A stretch of DNA of 51,718 bases from Flavobacterium sp. GTDB lineage: Bacteria; Bacteroidota; Bacteroidia; Flavobacteriales; Flavobacteriaceae. Positions 42,926 to 50,039 of this stretch are shown here, one piece after another. The notes beneath the pieces were generated by a model. The model worked only from the letters and a program-made list of their open reading frames with translations. It did no database searches and was not told the origin of the DNA. Numbering within the stretch: the stretch's first letter is position 1; each line of letters begins with the position of its first letter. Location: assembly GCF_013823965.1 (NCBI RefSeq), contig NZ_PNNA01000060.1:1-51718 (forward strand), in the 5' to 3' direction. The translations under genes and the position numbers were made by a program.

Positions 42926-44161
42926 TTAGTTAAAATTCTTTCCTGCTTTGCTCATTTTTGGTGTTACGAACGGTAATTTTCTGGCTGGCAAGAGCATATT
43001 CCAATAAATCCATCTAAAAGCTAACTTACCCCAATGGTTCAATCGAGATTCAGTAAGCAAGCTTAAAGGACCAATTCCTGCAAAAGGGAACTTGCCTTTA
43101 ACCGGTTCGTAGTCGTAGTTGAAGTCTATTAAAAGTGCTTTTCCGTGACCTGTTTCGATAAAACAATTGGCATGGCCGTCAAAATCAGGATTTAATTCTT
43201 TTCCTTCAATGTATCTCAGAATGTTTTCTGTTAAAATTTCTGCTTGAAAGTGCGCAACAGAACCCGCTTTTGAAGCTGGAACATTAGTACAATCACCTAT
43301 TGCAAAAATATTTTCTTTAACTGTAGTTTGCAATGTGTTTTTATTCGTGGGAACGTAGTTTAGGTCATCTCCAAAACCTGAACGAAGCATTAGTTCATCT
43401 CCCATATTTGTCGGAATGGTCACCAATAAATCAAACGGCACTTCATCTCCTCCATAATCCACAATTACACCTTTCTCGCCATCAATGTGTTCTACGGCAA
43501 AGTCCGGTACAATTTTGATGTTTTTCTCTTTTAGCAAATACGTCAAAGCAGTTGTGCATTTTTCTTTTGTAAATGCACCGGAAAGAGGTGTTACATAAGT
43601 GATTTCAACTTTATCACGCATTCCTTTTTTAAGGAAGAATGAATCTGCAAGAAACGCAAATTCTAAAGGTGCAACGGGACATTTAATGGGCATTTCCGTG
43701 ATATGCACCACTAATTTTCCACCTTTCCATACTCTAAGTTTATCTCTCAATGCCAAGGCTCCTTCATAAGTATAAAAATCAAAAATTGATTTGTACCAAT
43801 AATCTCCTAACATTCCTTCAACTTCTCCCGGAGCGGTTTTTGTTCCTGTTGCAATGATTAAAATGTCGTATTTTAATTTTTTACCGCCTTCTAAAACTAC
43901 CGTGTCAGAATCTTTGTTAATTACATCTATTTTTTCCCGGATCAATTTCACTCCTTTCGGAATAAATTCATCGATAGATTTTTTAACGTCTTCCGGTTTA
44001 TAAGTATCAAAAGGTAAAAATAAAAATCCCGGCTGGTAATAATGGGTTTTGTATTGATCTACAATCGTGATTTCCCAATCTGATTTATTTAATTCTTTCT
44101 TTAGGTGGCTTGCCATCATTGTTCCGGCCGTTCCAGCACCAAGTATCACTAAGTTTTTCAT
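42926..44161 (-). CDS. Sulfide:quinone oxidoreductase-like flavoprotein
   Basis: A 411-residue FAD protein with two dinucleotide-binding folds: ILGAGTAGTMMASHL at 6-20 and the FAD motif NIFAIGDCTNVPASKAGSVAHFQA at 284-307. Two cysteines sit where SQR carries its core pair, Cys161 (MPIKCPVAPLEFAF) and Cys333 (ANCFIETGHG); the third SQR cysteine, expected near residue 129, is absent. The C-terminal helix LNHWGKLAFRWIYWNMLLPARKLP (375-398) looks like a monotopic membrane anchor. It would oxidise sulfide (or a persulfide) and pass electrons to quinone. The TusE and DsrE genes follow. A CRP/FNR-type operator lies upstream. Confidence 0.85.
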   Translation of the reverse strand: MKNLVILGAGTAGTMMASHLKKELNKSDWEITIVDQYKTHYYQPGFLFLPFDTYKPEDVKKSIDEFIPKGVKLIREKIDVINKDSDTVVLEGGKKLKYDILIIATGTKTAPGEVEGMLGDYWYKSIFDFYTYEGALALRDKLRVWKGGKLVVHITEMPIKCPVAPLEFAFLADSFFLKKGMRDKVEITYVTPLSGAFTKEKCTTALTYLLKEKNIKIVPDFAVEHIDGEKGVIVDYGGDEVPFDLLVTIPTNMGDELMLRSGFGDDLNYVPTNKNTLQTTVKENIFAIGDCTNVPASKAGSVAHFQAEILTENILRYIEGKELNPDFDGHANCFIETGHGKALLIDFNYDYEPVKGKFPFAGIGPLSLLTESRLNHWGKLAFRWIYWNMLLPARKLPFVTPKMSKAGKNFN

Positions 44162-44195
44162 ATTATTATAAATTACATTGCCTTATTTTCTATGT

Positions 44196-44203
44196 TAAAA
44201 TTA
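44196..44203 (-). promoter_or_regulatory. Candidate -7 box of the SQR-like gene
   Basis: On the minus strand TAATTTTA (TAnnTTTA). Its centre is exactly 33 bp from the operator centre at 44232.5. The last base departs from TAnnTTTG, in keeping with a weak, activator-dependent promoter. Confidence 0.55.
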
Positions 44204-44220
44204 CAATTGAATTTATAAGT

Positions 44221-44244
44221 TTTGTGTAACAATTGTTGCACAAA
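44221..44244. promoter_or_regulatory. CRP/FNR-geometry operator upstream of the SQR-like gene
   Basis: A 24-bp palindrome with one mismatch pair: the left arm TTTGTGTAACAA matches the right arm TTGTTGCACAAA. The core has the TGTAA-N6-TTACA layout of CRP/FNR sites, with one base change. It lies 60-83 bp before the ATG and matches the perfect site at 45896. Confidence 0.75.
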
Positions 44245-44328
44245 ATGAATAATAAAGCTTTTATTATCTGGATAATATATTTAATAAATCCACAACATAA
44301 ATCCACATCGTTTTACAATCAAAATTTC

Positions 44329-45684
44329 CTAATTAGCTTGTTTTGCATTAAACTTATATGAAACTCCTATCATTATCAAGTCAGTTGTCATATCATAAGC
44401 CACATAAGATGCTGGTATGGCACCATTAGGATTTGAAGGTGAAGCCATCATTGGATTGAGTATCTGACCAAAAGTCTTTCCGTCACTTGCTCCATGGTGA
44501 TAAACTGCATCAAGACAAATATTTTTGCCAGCTTTATAACTAAAACCAAATTGAAAAGCATTTGCGATAATTGCAGTAGCTGGAATATTAAAAAATGCTG
44601 CATCATAACTAATAGGATTTGAACTATACGTATATCCAAGTCTTAAAGGAAATTTTTCGAATCCTTTATATTGAACTCCTGCCGAAAAAATGGAAACATT
44701 ATCCCATCCAAAACCTTTCACGGAAGCTGTTGGAGTCCATCCTGTTTCTGAAAATCCGTTCGTGTTTTTATAATCCACCATTCTATAATCTAATGCGATA
44801 TCAAAATCACTTTTAGAATATCCCAATCCAAATGAAAGAATGGCTGGATAATCCATATCGAATTCATTGTTTCCTGTAGTATTGTCTAAATAGGTGTTTT
44901 CGAATTTTAAATCACTTAAATCTTGGGTTGTTTTGTACGAAACTCCCGCTTTGAATCCCGTTTTTGAATCAAAGAATAAACCAAGTTGAGCACCAAAACC
45001 AGTAGTTGAAGCTTTGTTAGTAGATGGATAACCCGCTGCCGATGGATTTGCAGTTGGATTTGGCATTAGCTCTAAAGTCCCATAATTAAACGTTGGTTCA
45101 ACACCCACAGAGAGTTTATCGGTTATTTCATAAGCCCATGTTAATCCTATTTGCATCAACATATAATCTGATTCTACACGACCAAAACCTCCTGCTTGTT
45201 GAGGATAATTTACGGGATTAGAATTTAATGAAGGGTCAAAACTGGAACTCAAAGGATTATTTGCTTCTTCAGGAAATGTCACTCCAAATCCACTAATACC
45301 AAAAGCAGAAACTCCAAAAGTGTGTTTACTTCCTTCTTTGCCCCAAACCATCGCTAATGCAGGCATTGGAGAAACCCCTCTGTCATCTTTAGTGACTCCA
45401 GACACTGCAGGAGAACCTGGCCCCATCATTCCGGCCGGTAAACTTGAACTCAATTCAGGCGAAGAGTAAAATAACCCAATGTCAAACTTAATTATTTTGT
45501 CATTAAAAGCTGAAATTGATGCCGGATTCCATTGCAATGCCCCTGATATATCGAGAGGTTGTGCCGTTGAAGCGCCTCCCATTGACATATTAAAAGCCCC
45601 AACTCCTTGCATAATATGACCTGCTTGCGAAAAAGCAAAAGTCGAAAAGAACAAAAAACCAAATTGCAAAATAATTTTTTTCAT
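44329..45684 (-). CDS. OmpP1/FadL/TodX-family outer-membrane porin
   Basis: A 451-residue beta-barrel with a signal peptide (to TFAFSQ) and the FadL-type N-terminal hatch (GAFNMSMGGASTAQPLDISGALQWNPASI with the NPA motif), ending in SYKFNAKQAN. FadL family proteins let hydrophobic compounds diffuse through the outer membrane. With an SQR-TusE-DsrE set behind it, the cargo might be elemental sulfur, polysulfide or another hydrophobic molecule, but this is a guess. Its promoter region shares the operator and spacing of the SQR gene, 168 bp downstream of it. Confidence 0.92.
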   Translation of the reverse strand: MKKIILQFGFLFFSTFAFSQAGHIMQGVGAFNMSMGGASTAQPLDISGALQWNPASISAFNDKIIKFDIGLFYSSPELSSSLPAGMMGPGSPAVSGVTKDDRGVSPMPALAMVWGKEGSKHTFGVSAFGISGFGVTFPEEANNPLSSSFDPSLNSNPVNYPQQAGGFGRVESDYMLMQIGLTWAYEITDKLSVGVEPTFNYGTLELMPNPTANPSAAGYPSTNKASTTGFGAQLGLFFDSKTGFKAGVSYKTTQDLSDLKFENTYLDNTTGNNEFDMDYPAILSFGLGYSKSDFDIALDYRMVDYKNTNGFSETGWTPTASVKGFGWDNVSIFSAGVQYKGFEKFPLRLGYTYSSNPISYDAAFFNIPATAIIANAFQFGFSYKAGKNICLDAVYHHGASDGKTFGQILNPMMASPSNPNGAIPASYVAYDMTTDLIMIGVSYKFNAKQAN

Positions 45685-45869
45685 GATAGTGAAGTATTTA
45701 TAAAAGTTTAAATTAATTAGAGAATGACCTTATGTTTATTCCATACTTGTCATTACTGCAACAAGAAGTACTAAACTTTAAAATAATAAGGTTTGAATTG
45801 AATAGATCTGACTTTCTGAAGTAAATTACTTCCGGTTTTGTCATAACTTGATGTGTTGATTTTGCACAT

Positions 45870-45877
45870 TAAATGTA
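45870..45877 (-). promoter_or_regulatory. Candidate -7 box of the porin gene
   Basis: On the minus strand TACATTTA (TAnnTTTA), the same form as at the SQR gene, with its centre exactly 33 bp from the operator centre at 45906.5. Confidence 0.55.
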
Positions 45878-45895
45878 CTTTATAAAAAAAAGTGC

Positions 45896-45917
45896 TTATG
45901 TAACAATTGTTACATAA
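45896..45917. promoter_or_regulatory. Perfect CRP/FNR-geometry operator upstream of the porin gene
   Basis: The left arm TTATGTAACAA is the exact reverse complement of the right arm TTGTTACATAA: a 22-bp perfect palindrome with a TGTAA-N6-TTACA core. The same core, with one change, lies at the SQR gene. Confidence 0.8.
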
Positions 45918-46063
45918 AGGAAAGAATCCTTGTTGATGTCAACTATTTGATTTACTGTAAATTACACAAAAATGTCCTCTTTTAAATAGTCAAAATAATT
46001 ATATTTTTATATGATAAAAATCAGGTAATTGAAAATTTTACACCTAAAATTTATCACTAAAAA

Positions 46064-46097
46064 AACCCGACAAATGATTAATTTGTCGGGTTTTTTT
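46064..46097 (-). terminator. Terminator between the porin region and the PH-domain gene
   Basis: AACCCGACAAAT (46064-46075) pairs with ATTTGTCGGGTT (46081-46092) around GATTA, with T and A runs outside. It closes off the minus-strand genes arriving from the left or right. Confidence 0.85.
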
Positions 46098-46117
46098 ATG
46101 GAATTCTAAAACAATTG

Positions 46118-46807
46118 CTACATCATGCTCAAAATCTCTTTTTTGAAAGCGTCGTATTCGCCTTGCAAAATCAATCCGTTGTCCAAGAGTTTTTTATAGT
46201 TTTGAAGCTTCGCAAAAAGTTCGTCTTGTGTCAATTCGCTCGACAATTTTTCTGTTGAAGTGGCTGTATTTTCCACAATTGGTTCCGCATAATTAGAAAC
46301 TGACGGCAAAATTTCGGCAAAATTTGTAACTTCTTCCGTTTCTACTTCTTCCACAATTTCTTCTGGAATAAATTCCGGGATTTGGGTTTTCACTTCTTCG
46401 GTAGCAACAGGATTTTTCAACAAATCCAATTGTTCCTTGGCATAAGTAGAAATCTTTCTGGCCTGGGTTTTCGGAATGTAATCGATGGAAACTTGCATTT
46501 GTGTTTTAGTAGAAAACGAAAATTCCGAACCCAAAATATTTTCTTTCATAAAAGTTCCTTCTATTTCGTCCCAAGCAAAATCAGTGAAATTCATCGAAAG
46601 ACCCATATTTTTGGGCTGGCAGATGATAATTCTTTTATTGGTGACCACAATACTATCTGGAAAAACGGTAATGGCTGGTTTTTTTTGAACGGCGATATAA
46701 CCAATTTCTTCGTTTTTCATCAACAAATCATTCAATTTTGAAGTGATTTTCTCGATGGCTTTTGGATCTTGCTCTTCGTTCAGGAATTTTTTTATATTCT
46801 CAATCAT
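46118..46807 (-). CDS. PH-domain protein with a C-terminal SHOCT domain
   Basis: A 229-residue cytoplasmic protein. Residues 35-125 look like a bacterial PH-like domain (IGYIAVQKKPAITVFPDSIVVTNKRIIICQPKNMGLSMNFTDFAWDEIEGT). A flexible Glu-rich linker follows (about 136-190). The last 35 residues (LTQDELFAKLQNYKKLLDNGLILQGEYDAFKKEIL) match the SHOCT short helical hairpin. Similar proteins are common and without known function. Confidence 0.8.
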   Translation of the reverse strand: MIENIKKFLNEEQDPKAIEKITSKLNDLLMKNEEIGYIAVQKKPAITVFPDSIVVTNKRIIICQPKNMGLSMNFTDFAWDEIEGTFMKENILGSEFSFSTKTQMQVSIDYIPKTQARKISTYAKEQLDLLKNPVATEEVKTQIPEFIPEEIVEEVETEEVTNFAEILPSVSNYAEPIVENTATSTEKLSSELTQDELFAKLQNYKKLLDNGLILQGEYDAFKKEILSMM

Positions 46808-46853
46808 GGTGTTTTATTTGAAAGTGTTCTGAAATATTTGACAAAAGTAATGT

Positions 46854-47225
46854 CTATTTTTCTAATTCAAGGATTTCATTTTGTGTATTTTTTGTTAAAC
46901 TTTTGAAAACCAATTCATAGGAATCGTCAATCAATTCCTTTACCAATTTATCCGAAACATCGTTGTTTATGGCAATAGTGTTCCAATGCACTTTGCTCAT
47001 GTGAAACGCTGGCTGAATGTCGTCATATAAGGCTCGCAATTCCTGGGCATAATCCGGATTGCATTTCAAATTTACTGATGGCTCTCCTTTTTCCCATTGA
47101 TTTAAAGAAGACAAAGCAAACATTTTCCCGCCCACCTTAAACACTAAAGTATCTTTGTCAAACGGAAAATGTTCGGTGACGCCTTTCTTGGACAAGCAAT
47201 ATTCATAGTAGGTTTCTAGATGCAT
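46854..47225 (-). CDS. MmcQ/YjbR-family protein
   Basis: A 123-residue protein of the MmcQ/YjbR family (a CyaY-like fold; some members bind DNA). It starts MHLETYYEYCLSKKGVTEHFPFDKDTLVFKVGGKMFALSSLNQW and has the conserved HMSKVHWNTIAIN motif. It begins 8 bp after the hemW stop, so the two genes are probably on one transcript. Confidence 0.88.
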   Translation of the reverse strand: MHLETYYEYCLSKKGVTEHFPFDKDTLVFKVGGKMFALSSLNQWEKGEPSVNLKCNPDYAQELRALYDDIQPAFHMSKVHWNTIAINNDVSDKLVKELIDDSYELVFKSLTKNTQNEILELEK

Positions 47226-47233
47226 TTCTAAAA

Positions 47234-48367
47234 TTATTTTGAGTTTATAAAAAACAAATCACTGGCGATTCCATCCGTCAAGAATTTCCCTTTTTGGGTG
47301 GTTTTCAAAATGTTGTTTTCAACAAAAAGCAGCTCATCTCTCATGAATTTTTGTGCCTGCTTTTGCAAATAATCTAAATATTCGTTTCCAAATTCTTTCT
47401 CAATTCTATCCAATGAAACGCCCCAAATGGTTCGCAAACCCGTCATAATATATTCGTTATAACGGTCGGTTTTAGATAAAATTTCAATATCGTTTGGCAA
47501 TTTATTTTCCTCCAATGATTTCAAATAAATGGAATTGTTCGAAACATTCCAACTTCGGGAAATTCCGTCATAACTGTGTGCCGATGGACCAATCCCGACG
47601 TATTTTTTGCCCAACCAATAAGCAGAATTATTCTTTGAAAAATAATTCTCCTTTCCAAAATTTGACAATTCATAATGAACAAAACCATTTTTTTCGAGCG
47701 TTTCGACCAAAATCTGGAAATGCGCTTCGGCAACTTCGTCTTTGGGTTGGGCAATTTTTCCGGTTTGAATGAGTTTGTTCAAAGCCGTTTTGGGTTCGAC
47801 TGTCAAGGCATAACTCGATATATGCGAAATCCCGAAACTCAAAGCCGTTTCGATGTTTTGTTGCCACTTTTCGTTACTCATCCCCGGAATTCCATAAATT
47901 AAATCCAGGGAAATATTGTCGAAATATTTTGTTGCCAATTCCAGACATTTTTTGGCTTCGCCCGAATTGTGAGCACGATTCATCATCACCAAATCCTCTT
48001 CAAAAAAAGATTGAATCCCAATAGAAAGGCGATTGATTCCAATTTTTGAAAGTTCGATTAAATAGTCTTCCGACAGATCATCGGGATTGGCTTCGAGGGT
48101 TATTTCTGGGTTTTCAACAACTTTATAATTTTTATACACTTCATCAATCAGAAATCTGCAATCAGAAATCTGCAATGTAGAAGGTGTTCCTCCACCAAAA
48201 TAAATCGTTTCAACAACCTCATCTTTAAACTCTCTTTTACGCATTACAATTTCTTTGGCCAAAGCCAAAACCATCTCGTCTTTCTTCTTCATCGAAGTCG
48301 AAAAATGAAAGTCACAATAATGGCAAGCCTGCTTGCAAAAAGGGATATGGATGTAGATTCCGCTCAT
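47234..48367 (-). CDS. hemW: Radical SAM heme chaperone HemW
   Basis: A 377-residue radical SAM protein, related to coproporphyrinogen III oxidase HemN but acting as a heme chaperone. The 4Fe-4S site is CKQACHYCDF (CxxxCxxC, near residues 11-20), followed by FGGGTPS. A coding-strand insertion of two 14-bp units (plus-strand 48147-48174) encodes part of LQISDCRFLIDEVYKN right after the FGGGTPS loop, where the family usually varies. The start is 48367. Confidence 0.93.
   Translation of the reverse strand: MSGIYIHIPFCKQACHYCDFHFSTSMKKKDEMVLALAKEIVMRKREFKDEVVETIYFGGGTPSTLQISDCRFLIDEVYKNYKVVENPEITLEANPDDLSEDYLIELSKIGINRLSIGIQSFFEEDLVMMNRAHNSGEAKKCLELATKYFDNISLDLIYGIPGMSNEKWQQNIETALSFGISHISSYALTVEPKTALNKLIQTGKIAQPKDEVAEAHFQILVETLEKNGFVHYELSNFGKENYFSKNNSAYWLGKKYVGIGPSAHSYDGISRSWNVSNNSIYLKSLEENKLPNDIEILSKTDRYNEYIMTGLRTIWGVSLDRIEKEFGNEYLDYLQKQAQKFMRDELLFVENNILKTTQKGKFLTDGIASDLFFINSK
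48147..48174. repeat. 14-bp (2 x 7) tandem repeat inside hemW
   Basis: ATCAGAAATCTGCA occurs twice in direct order (48147-48160 and 48161-48174). Each unit is two related heptamers. The repeat is translated as part of hemW, and loss or gain of one 14-bp unit would shift the frame. Confidence 0.75.
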
Positions 48368-48373
48368 AAATTT

Positions 48374-48401
48374 GTGGTCAGTGGTCAGTGGTCAGTTTGC
48401 A
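48374..48401. repeat. GTGGTCA heptamer tandem repeat
   Basis: GTGGTCA three times in register (48374-48394), then GTTTGCA (48395-48401), just upstream of hemW and after the ruvC stop. Confidence 0.75.
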
Positions 48402-48414
48402 AACTGAATATTGA

Positions 48415-48969
48415 TCACTTTTTTATTCGTTCTTCATTATTCTTCACAAAAGCATCCCAACCACTATAACTTTTTTCGCCAATTACTTTTCCGGAATTGA
48501 AAAAATGACAAACCGCAGCCGCCAATCCATCGGTGGAATCCAGATTTTTGGGTAATTGTTTCAGGCCTAAAAGTTGTTGGAGCATTTTGGCAACCTGTTC
48601 CTTGCTGGCGTTTCCGTTGCCGGTAATGGCCATTTTTATTTTTTTGGGTTCGTATTCGGTAATGGGAATATCTCTCGAAAGTCCCGCAGCCATTGCCACG
48701 CCTTGCGCTCTTCCGAGTTTCAACATCGATTGTACGTTCTTGCCAAAGAATGGCGCTTCAATCGCAATTTCGTCTGGATTGTGGGTGTCGATGAGTTCGA
48801 TGGTGCGTTCGAAAATGATTTTTAGTTTCTGGTAATGATTGTCGTATTTGGACAATTGCAATTCATTGAGCTGCAAAAATTCCATTTTCTTGTTGACGAC
48901 TTTTATCAATCCAAAACCCATAATCGTGGTTCCGGGGTCGATTCCTAATATGATGCGTTCGTTTGCCAA
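48415..48969 (-). CDS. ruvC: Crossover junction endodeoxyribonuclease RuvC
   Basis: Resolves Holliday junctions in recombination and repair. The 184-residue protein has the catalytic Asp in [15 protein letters not shown], a second acidic site ([11 protein letters not shown]) and the C-terminal [11 protein letters not shown] (Asp of DxxD site). The start is a TTG at 48969 giving [13 protein letters not shown]; a stop lies in frame four codons upstream and no ATG is available. ruvA and ruvB are not nearby. Confidence 0.95.
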   Translation of the reverse strand: MANERIILGIDPGTTIMGFGLIKVVNKKMEFLQLNELQLSKYDNHYQKLKIIFERTIELIDTHNPDEIAIEAPFFGKNVQSMLKLGRAQGVAMAAGLSRDIPITEYEPKKIKMAITGNGNASKEQVAKMLQQLLGLKQLPKNLDSTDGLAAAVCHFFNSGKVIGEKSYSGWDAFVKNNEERIKK

Positions 48970-48989
48970 AAGATTTATTTAAAGTTTTA

Positions 48990-49031
48990 TTCCGCTACGC
49001 TCCATACAATTCGGCTGCGCCTCGGGTTAGG
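48990..49031. repeat. Repeat-like spacer module
   Basis: CCGCTACGCTCC and TTCGGCTGCGCCTCGGG lie in tandem in the ruvC to UPF0104 spacer, GC-rich compared with the flanks. The second half looks like a dispersed intergenic repeat. Confidence 0.4.
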
Positions 49032-49050
49032 TTCAAAGTTTAAAGTTTTG
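49030..49050. repeat. Heptamer repeat upstream of the UPF0104 gene
   Basis: GGTTCAA, AGTTTAA and AGTTTTG in 7-bp register, related to the array at 19717-19744 (AAGTTTA units). Confidence 0.55.
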
Positions 49051-49063
49051 TTACTTTGCACCA

Positions 49064-50035
49064 ATGATTTCAATTCCTCACAAAGCTAAACAATTCCTCG
49101 TACTTCTAATCAAACTTTTGATTGTTGGTGGTGCCTTTTATTTTATTTACAGTCAACTGGCCAATAACGACAAACTGGATTGGGAAAAGTTTATCATTTT
49201 GTTCCAAAAAAACCAATCGGTTGCGGGAATCAGTTTTATCTTGTTGTTGAGCGTTTTGAATCGGTTTTTCGAAATCCTGAAATGGCAGAATTTGGTTCTT
49301 TATCTCCATAAAATTTCTTTGTCGGAAGCAACCAAGCAAGTTCTTGGCGCGCTGACTGCCGGATTATTTACTCCAAACGGCGTGGGCGAATATGCCGGAA
49401 AAGCATTGTTTTTTGAAAAATCGAAAGCCAAAAAAATCGTGTTTTTGAACTTGATTTGCAACGGAATCCAGATGATTTTGTCGATAGTTTTTGGAATATT
49501 TGGTTTATTGTATTTCAATGCCAATTACAATATCATCACTTCAAAAACAGTTTTAATTCTATTTGGAATTTGTTTTTTGTTGTTTGGAATTTTATTTTTT
49601 TCGAAGAAAATAAACATCAAAGGTTATTCTATCGAAAGAATGATTCACAAAATCAACGAAATCCCAAAGTCCATTCACCAAAAAAATATTTTTTTGGCCA
49701 TTTGCCGTTACTTGGTTTTTTCGCACCAATATTATTTTTTGTTCTTGGCTTTCGATGTTGATTTACCTTATTTTACCTTAATGACAACCATTGCAAGCGT
49801 TTACTTTTTGGCCTCTTCCTTGCCTACTTTCCAGTTTTTGGACTTTGCCGTAAAAGGAAGTGTTGCCGTTCATTTCTTTGGAATTCTTGGCGTAAACGAA
49901 TGGATTGTAGTTTTTATAAGCACCTTGATGTGGTTTCTGAATGTGGTTTTGCCAGTTATAATTGGTAGTTATTACGTGATGAATTATAAAATCCTCACCC
50001 CGACCCTCTCCGAAGGAGAGGGAGACGAAACTTAA
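49064..50035 (+). CDS. UPF0104-family membrane protein (LPG-synthase membrane domain)
   Basis: A 323-residue inner-membrane protein with about eight hydrophobic segments, of the UPF0104 group that includes the membrane half of lysylphosphatidylglycerol synthase (flippase part). Motif GALTAGLFTPNGVGEYAGKALFF (about 95-115) is typical. The last 13 residues, LTPTLSEGEGDET, are encoded by a hairpin element (CCCTCTCC with GGAGAGGG, 50004-50022), so the C-terminus seems to be extended by repeat DNA. A glycosyltransferase gene follows 4 bp later. Confidence 0.85.
   Translation: MISIPHKAKQFLVLLIKLLIVGGAFYFIYSQLANNDKLDWEKFIILFQKNQSVAGISFILLLSVLNRFFEILKWQNLVLYLHKISLSEATKQVLGALTAGLFTPNGVGEYAGKALFFEKSKAKKIVFLNLICNGIQMILSIVFGIFGLLYFNANYNIITSKTVLILFGICFLLFGILFFSKKINIKGYSIERMIHKINEIPKSIHQKNIFLAICRYLVFSHQYYFLFLAFDVDLPYFTLMTTIASVYFLASSLPTFQFLDFAVKGSVAVHFFGILGVNEWIVVFISTLMWFLNVVLPVIIGSYYVMNYKILTPTLSEGEGDET
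50004..50022. repeat. Hairpin element at the 3' end of the UPF0104 gene
   Basis: CCCTCTCC (50004-50011), loop GAA, GGAGAGGG (50015-50022). The string CTCACCCC...CTCTCC resembles widely repeated palindromes of many bacteria. It encodes the last residues of the protein. Confidence 0.65.
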
Positions 50036-50039
50036 TAAA

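Larger units (their letters stand above)
45685..46117. other. 433-bp gene-free regulatory region upstream of the porin gene
   Basis: From left to right: a 15-bp palindrome GAAGTAAATTACTTC (45818-45832), a candidate -7 box (45870-45877), the perfect operator (45896-45917), AT-rich DNA with nothing I recognise (45918-46061), and a terminator at 46064-46097 for the convergent-side PH-domain gene. If the box is used, the porin mRNA has a leader of about 180 nt, long enough for further control. Confidence 0.7.

Noticed and set aside
42065..44161. Reading the TusE/DsrE/SQR genes as part of a dissimilatory sulfite reductase system
   Set aside because: No dsrAB, dsrMKJOP or sHdr genes lie in the window, and the DsrC homolog lacks CysB.
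42065..45684. Defence or secretion system in the accessory-looking 42-46 kb region
   Set aside because: All four genes belong to sulfur or porin families; no nuclease, toxin or secretion component is seen.
45851..45867. A TGTG...CACA stretch beside the perfect operator upstream of the porin gene
   Set aside because: Only the outer four bases are symmetric; it is not a second operator by this evidence.
48370..48410. GTGGTCA repeats read as a CRISPR-like array
   Set aside because: The units are 7 bp and contiguous, with no spacers, so it is a simple tandem repeat.
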